Origin: Stereocaulon alpinum
Lineage: Eukaryota; Ascomycota; Lecanoromycetes; Lecanorales; Stereocaulaceae
Direction: 5' to 3'
Length of the DNA stretch: 10,563 nucleotides
Assembly: GCA_018257865.1 (NCBI GenBank)
Contig: JAEUBA010000313.1
Coordinates: 1 to 10,563 of the forward strand
A model generated the notes under the pieces. The model was given only the letters and a program-made list of their open reading frames with translations, made no database searches and was not told the origin of the DNA. Of this stretch, positions 8,722-10,563 are shown piece after piece; the stretch's first letter is position 1; each line of letters begins with the position of its first letter. Both the position numbers and the translations under genes were made by a program.

Positions 8722-9079
8722 TATAATAGGGTAGTTTAACTCCTACGGGTAAATTATATAGTATATTAAGTACTAGAAGGTAATAGAGATAGATAGTTAT
8801 TAAAGTATCTTTAGCTAAGACTCCTCTCTATTATATAAGTTAAATATAAGGAGATAAGAAAATATTCTATTAAAGGAAAACCCTTCCTTATATATTCACC
8901 TTAATTATACTAAGTCCTAATATAATCTAGGTAATCTAGCCCTATATCTACTATATTACTCCGTAATCTACCTAATATACCCTAGATTACTTATATTACT
9001 AGGTCCTCTCCTAAGTATCCTTTACCTACTAACCCTTATCACGTGCCTTACCTATAACCTTACGGGGTTACCCGTAACA
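8722..9079 (-). mobile_element. LTR family A, second copy: probable 5' LTR of the second gag element
   Basis: A 358-bp LTR that, read on the minus strand, starts TGTTACGGGTAACC at 9079 and ends ATTATA at 8722. It matches the solo LTR at 5328-5684 in inverted orientation. The bases outside it (CCTAC at 9080-9084; TAAAG at 8717-8721) differ, so it is not a solo LTR with its own target duplication. This fits a 5' LTR with the gag at 8691 starting 30 bases downstream. A matching 3' LTR is not found to the left, so the element is truncated. It is heavily RIP-mutated, with about 4 CA/TG steps left. Confidence 0.82.
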
Positions 9080-9166
9080 CCTACTTAAAGATAGTAAGAT
9101 TTAGATTAATCCTAGTTTAGCCCCTAGATTATAATAGGTATATAAAATAAGGCGGTACTAAAGAAT
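9080..9166 (-). other. Leader-like spacer with a primer-binding site
   Basis: These 87 bases separate the LTR-A copy from the LTR-B copy. On the minus strand, six bases after the end of LTR-B, the sequence reads TAGTACCGCC (9151-9160), which is TGGTACCGCC after reversing one TpG-to-TpA change. TGG is the start expected of a tRNA primer-binding site. This makes the piece the leader of an LTR-B element into which the LTR-A element later inserted at 9079. The tRNA cannot be named from the sequence alone. Confidence 0.5.
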
Positions 9167-9415
9167 TGTAAAGGCTAGCGACGCCGGCTCTAAGCTAGCG
9201 TACTAAGGTATAAGAGACGTAAAGTTACTAGATTCAGGTATTAAGTAATAGATATAATTATATTACTTAGTAATAGAGTAGTAGCAGAACTAATTTCTAA
9301 AGATCCCTAAAATACGGGGGAGTCCTAGGTAGTAATACTATTACTAAGCCCTTAGACCCTAATTAATATTATTACGCTAGCGTAGCTATAACGCGTATAC
9401 GCTTAAGGGTTAATA
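9167..9415 (-). mobile_element. LTR family B, second copy: probable 5' LTR
   Basis: A 249-bp LTR, start (minus strand) TATTAACCC at 9415 and end TTTACA at 9167, matching the solo LTR-B at 2711-2959 in inverted orientation. Flanking five bases, AGAAT and GTATC, do not match, so it is not an ordinary solo LTR. With the primer-binding-like site beyond its 3' end, it is best read as the 5' LTR of a minus-strand element. The gag-pol at 126-5761 has the right strand and lacks a 5' LTR, so it may be the body of that element; this is an inference. It is heavily mutated, with only 3 CA/TG steps left. Confidence 0.75.
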
Positions 9416-9818
9416 GTATCCTCCCCTCTAGGCCTTAGTCTCTAAGTGCTAGAGTATATAGAATAGACTGCTCGTTAAAAACCCTTTAAACCTAGTAGGA
9501 AATATAAGGGAAAAGAGTTAACCTAAAGGCGACGTCGTTAAGGCGGCGCCTTATATATATAGAATATTATCTAACTACAGTAACGCCCAAATCTATTATA
9601 ATATAAAAAGAATACGTAGTAGGCGTAGTAGTAACGCGTAGTTATTAATAAATATAATTAATTACCGGCTATATTAGCGGGTAACAGCTGCGTTATTATA
9701 TTATTAGTTATTATTATTTTGAATAGCTTTAACGTATAGCGACGTCGTAGCGACGATAATCTATAAGTATATAAATAATAACTTTCCCCCTAACTTTTCT
9801 CTCTTTATAACTCCTAAT
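9416..9818. other. AT-rich non-coding stretch upstream of the right-edge reading frame
   Basis: No coding frame is visible in these 403 bases. The perfect palindrome CGACGTCG occurs twice, at 9530-9537 and 9740-9747. A TATA-like TATATAAATA lies at 9768-9777 and a pyrimidine-rich run at about 9782-9806, some 13-50 bases before the likely start codon at 9819. Such a layout is usual for fungal promoters, but TA-rich words mean little in RIP-mutated DNA. A few CA and TG steps survive (for example around 9577-9592), slightly more than in the pol region. Confidence 0.45.
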
Positions 9819-10563
9819 ATAACTCGTGCGTTCCCTAATATTAGCGTGCCTACGTCGTAATTAATATTACTAATATAGTTAATAGTTCCTCTTATTATAA
9901 TAATATCTAAATATTCTCTTAAGATCGTATATCGCTATTACGTAATCAGCGTATATTATTAGCTACTAATATATTACTTATAGGTATAACTTATATATAT
10001 ACTTAATATTATACGTCGCTATCGCGTAGCCGGCGCGTATTACTAGCTACTAATACTTATAGACTATATTACTAATATACCTTTACCCTATAGGACTTAT
10101 TTCTATACGGGGAATAATAATTACGATTACGGCGACGCTCCTTCTTATTAATATTATAAGGATAGCTACTATAGGCTTAATCGTTATTATAAGGTATATT
10201 ATTCTAATAGCTCTACTACGTCGCCTCCTAATATATCTAAATCCTAGAGCCGTTTCGTTAGTCTATATAGCGATCGGTATAGTATTATAGGCGCGAAGGC
10301 TAGACTTATTAAGTATAATATAAGCGTAAGAAAATCAGGAAGTGTATTACCTAATAGCGAAAAGCGTAAGGCTAAACTATAGCGATAAGTAGAGTAGCTC
10401 CTATAATAATTACTAATCTCTAATAGGAACTTACGGCGGTGAGATAGTAGGTTATAGAACTTAAGTAAACTATCGCTAACTAGTAGTTTAAGTTAGGAAC
10501 CCTCTAATAAATAATTACTAAGTATACTAAGGAGATAGAGAGTCTCTAGTAATATATTAAGCT
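9819..10563 (+). pseudogene. RIP-degraded reading frame of unknown function, open at window edge
   Basis: One plus-strand frame from ATA (former ATG) at 9819-9821 stays coding-like to the window end. Most stops are TAA/TAG and fit former Gln or Trp. Read that way, the N-terminal 100 residues are rich in Met, Pro, Gln and His/Tyr, with a 40-base in-frame duplication (9932-9971 and 10016-10055). A Ser/Asn-rich middle follows, then a basic patch around 10284-10380. Last comes a Gln/Leu-rich stretch from 10377 in which Val/Leu fall at seven-residue steps, suggesting a coiled coil. A TGA at 10440-10442 cannot be explained by CpA-type RIP of Gln or Trp; it is a true stop (about 207 codons) or a CGA mutation, since the frame looks coding beyond it. 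No retroelement motif is seen. It could be a duplicated host gene or an accessory gene of another mobile element. I do not recognise it. Confidence 0.45.
9932..10055 (+). repeat. Direct repeat of 84-bp period inside the right-edge frame
   Basis: Forty bases at 9932-9971 recur at 10016-10055. Both begin TCGCTAT and end TAGCTACTAATA; the differences in between are almost all C/T or A/G. The period, 84 bases, is 28 codons, so both copies are read in the same frame. The second copy keeps more G and C and is probably the less mutated one. Confidence 0.75.

Noticed and set aside
2711..9415. One large DNA transposon with long terminal inverted repeats
   Set aside because: The inverted copies at 2711 and 5328 each have their own 5-bp target duplication and TG...CA ends, which marks them as separate solo LTRs rather than the inverted ends of a single element.
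10284..10480. bZIP transcription factor
   Set aside because: There is a basic patch followed by heptad-spaced Leu/Val, but the conserved Asn and Arg spacing of the bZIP basic region is not seen.
126..10563. Many short open frames on both strands
   Set aside because: They are shadows in TA-rich RIP-mutated DNA; only frames whose stops are all explained by CAA/CAG/TGG and that carry ordered motifs were kept.
126..10563. Mitochondrial or AT-rich bacterial DNA
   Set aside because: CpG is kept while CpA/TpG is lost, and the content is Ty3/gypsy-type LTR elements, which points to RIP in a fungal nucleus.

Overview
The window looks like a repeat-rich, gene-poor heterochromatic block of a filamentous ascomycete fungus that has been through repeat-induced point mutation (RIP). 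From about position 126 to the end, CpA and TpG are almost absent and TpA is everywhere, while CpG is kept. In 3061-3120 I count 12 TA and no CA or TG; in 1-60 I count 8 CA, 2 TG and 1 TA. That is the mark of CpA-biased RIP, not CpG deamination. No intact protein-coding gene is visible. Reading frames become visible only if TAG/TAA are read as former CAG/CAA/TGG and ATA as former ATG, so all functional calls are for dead sequences. The species cannot be named from this.

Layout. 1-125 is unmutated flank with a sharp edge. 126-5761 is a minus-strand Ty3/gypsy element: gag (about 5761-4062), then protease, reverse transcriptase, RNase H and integrase (about 4060-126), cut off at its 3' end inside the integrase. 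Two solo LTRs sit inside it, each with a perfect 5-bp target duplication: LTR-B (2711-2959, ATACC) in pol and LTR-A (5328-5684, CTTAA) in gag. Removing each LTR plus one duplication copy rejoins the reading frame. 5762-6393 is RIP-mutated sequence of unclear identity with a nested palindrome and a short repeat. 6394-8691 is a second, unrelated minus-strand gag with a CCHC zinc knuckle, preceded at 8722-9079 by an LTR-A copy that looks like its own 5' LTR; no pol follows it. This gag is split by a 928-bp miniature LTR element (6543-7470; 154-bp LTRs; target duplication GGATT) whose interior is made of GC-rich hairpin repeats. 9167-9415 is another LTR-B copy, minus orientation, followed by a plausible tRNA primer-binding site. 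9416-10563 is upstream-like sequence and a plus-strand degraded reading frame, open at the window edge, that does not look like a retroelement protein.

History. The three later insertions (solo LTR-A, solo LTR-B, miniature element) keep more CA/TG than their host sequence or partner copies, so the locus records at least two rounds: old elements heavily mutated, then younger insertions mutated less. No CRISPR, RNA gene or defence system was found. The most unusual items are the miniature LTR element with its hairpin array and the non-transposon-like reading frame at the right edge.
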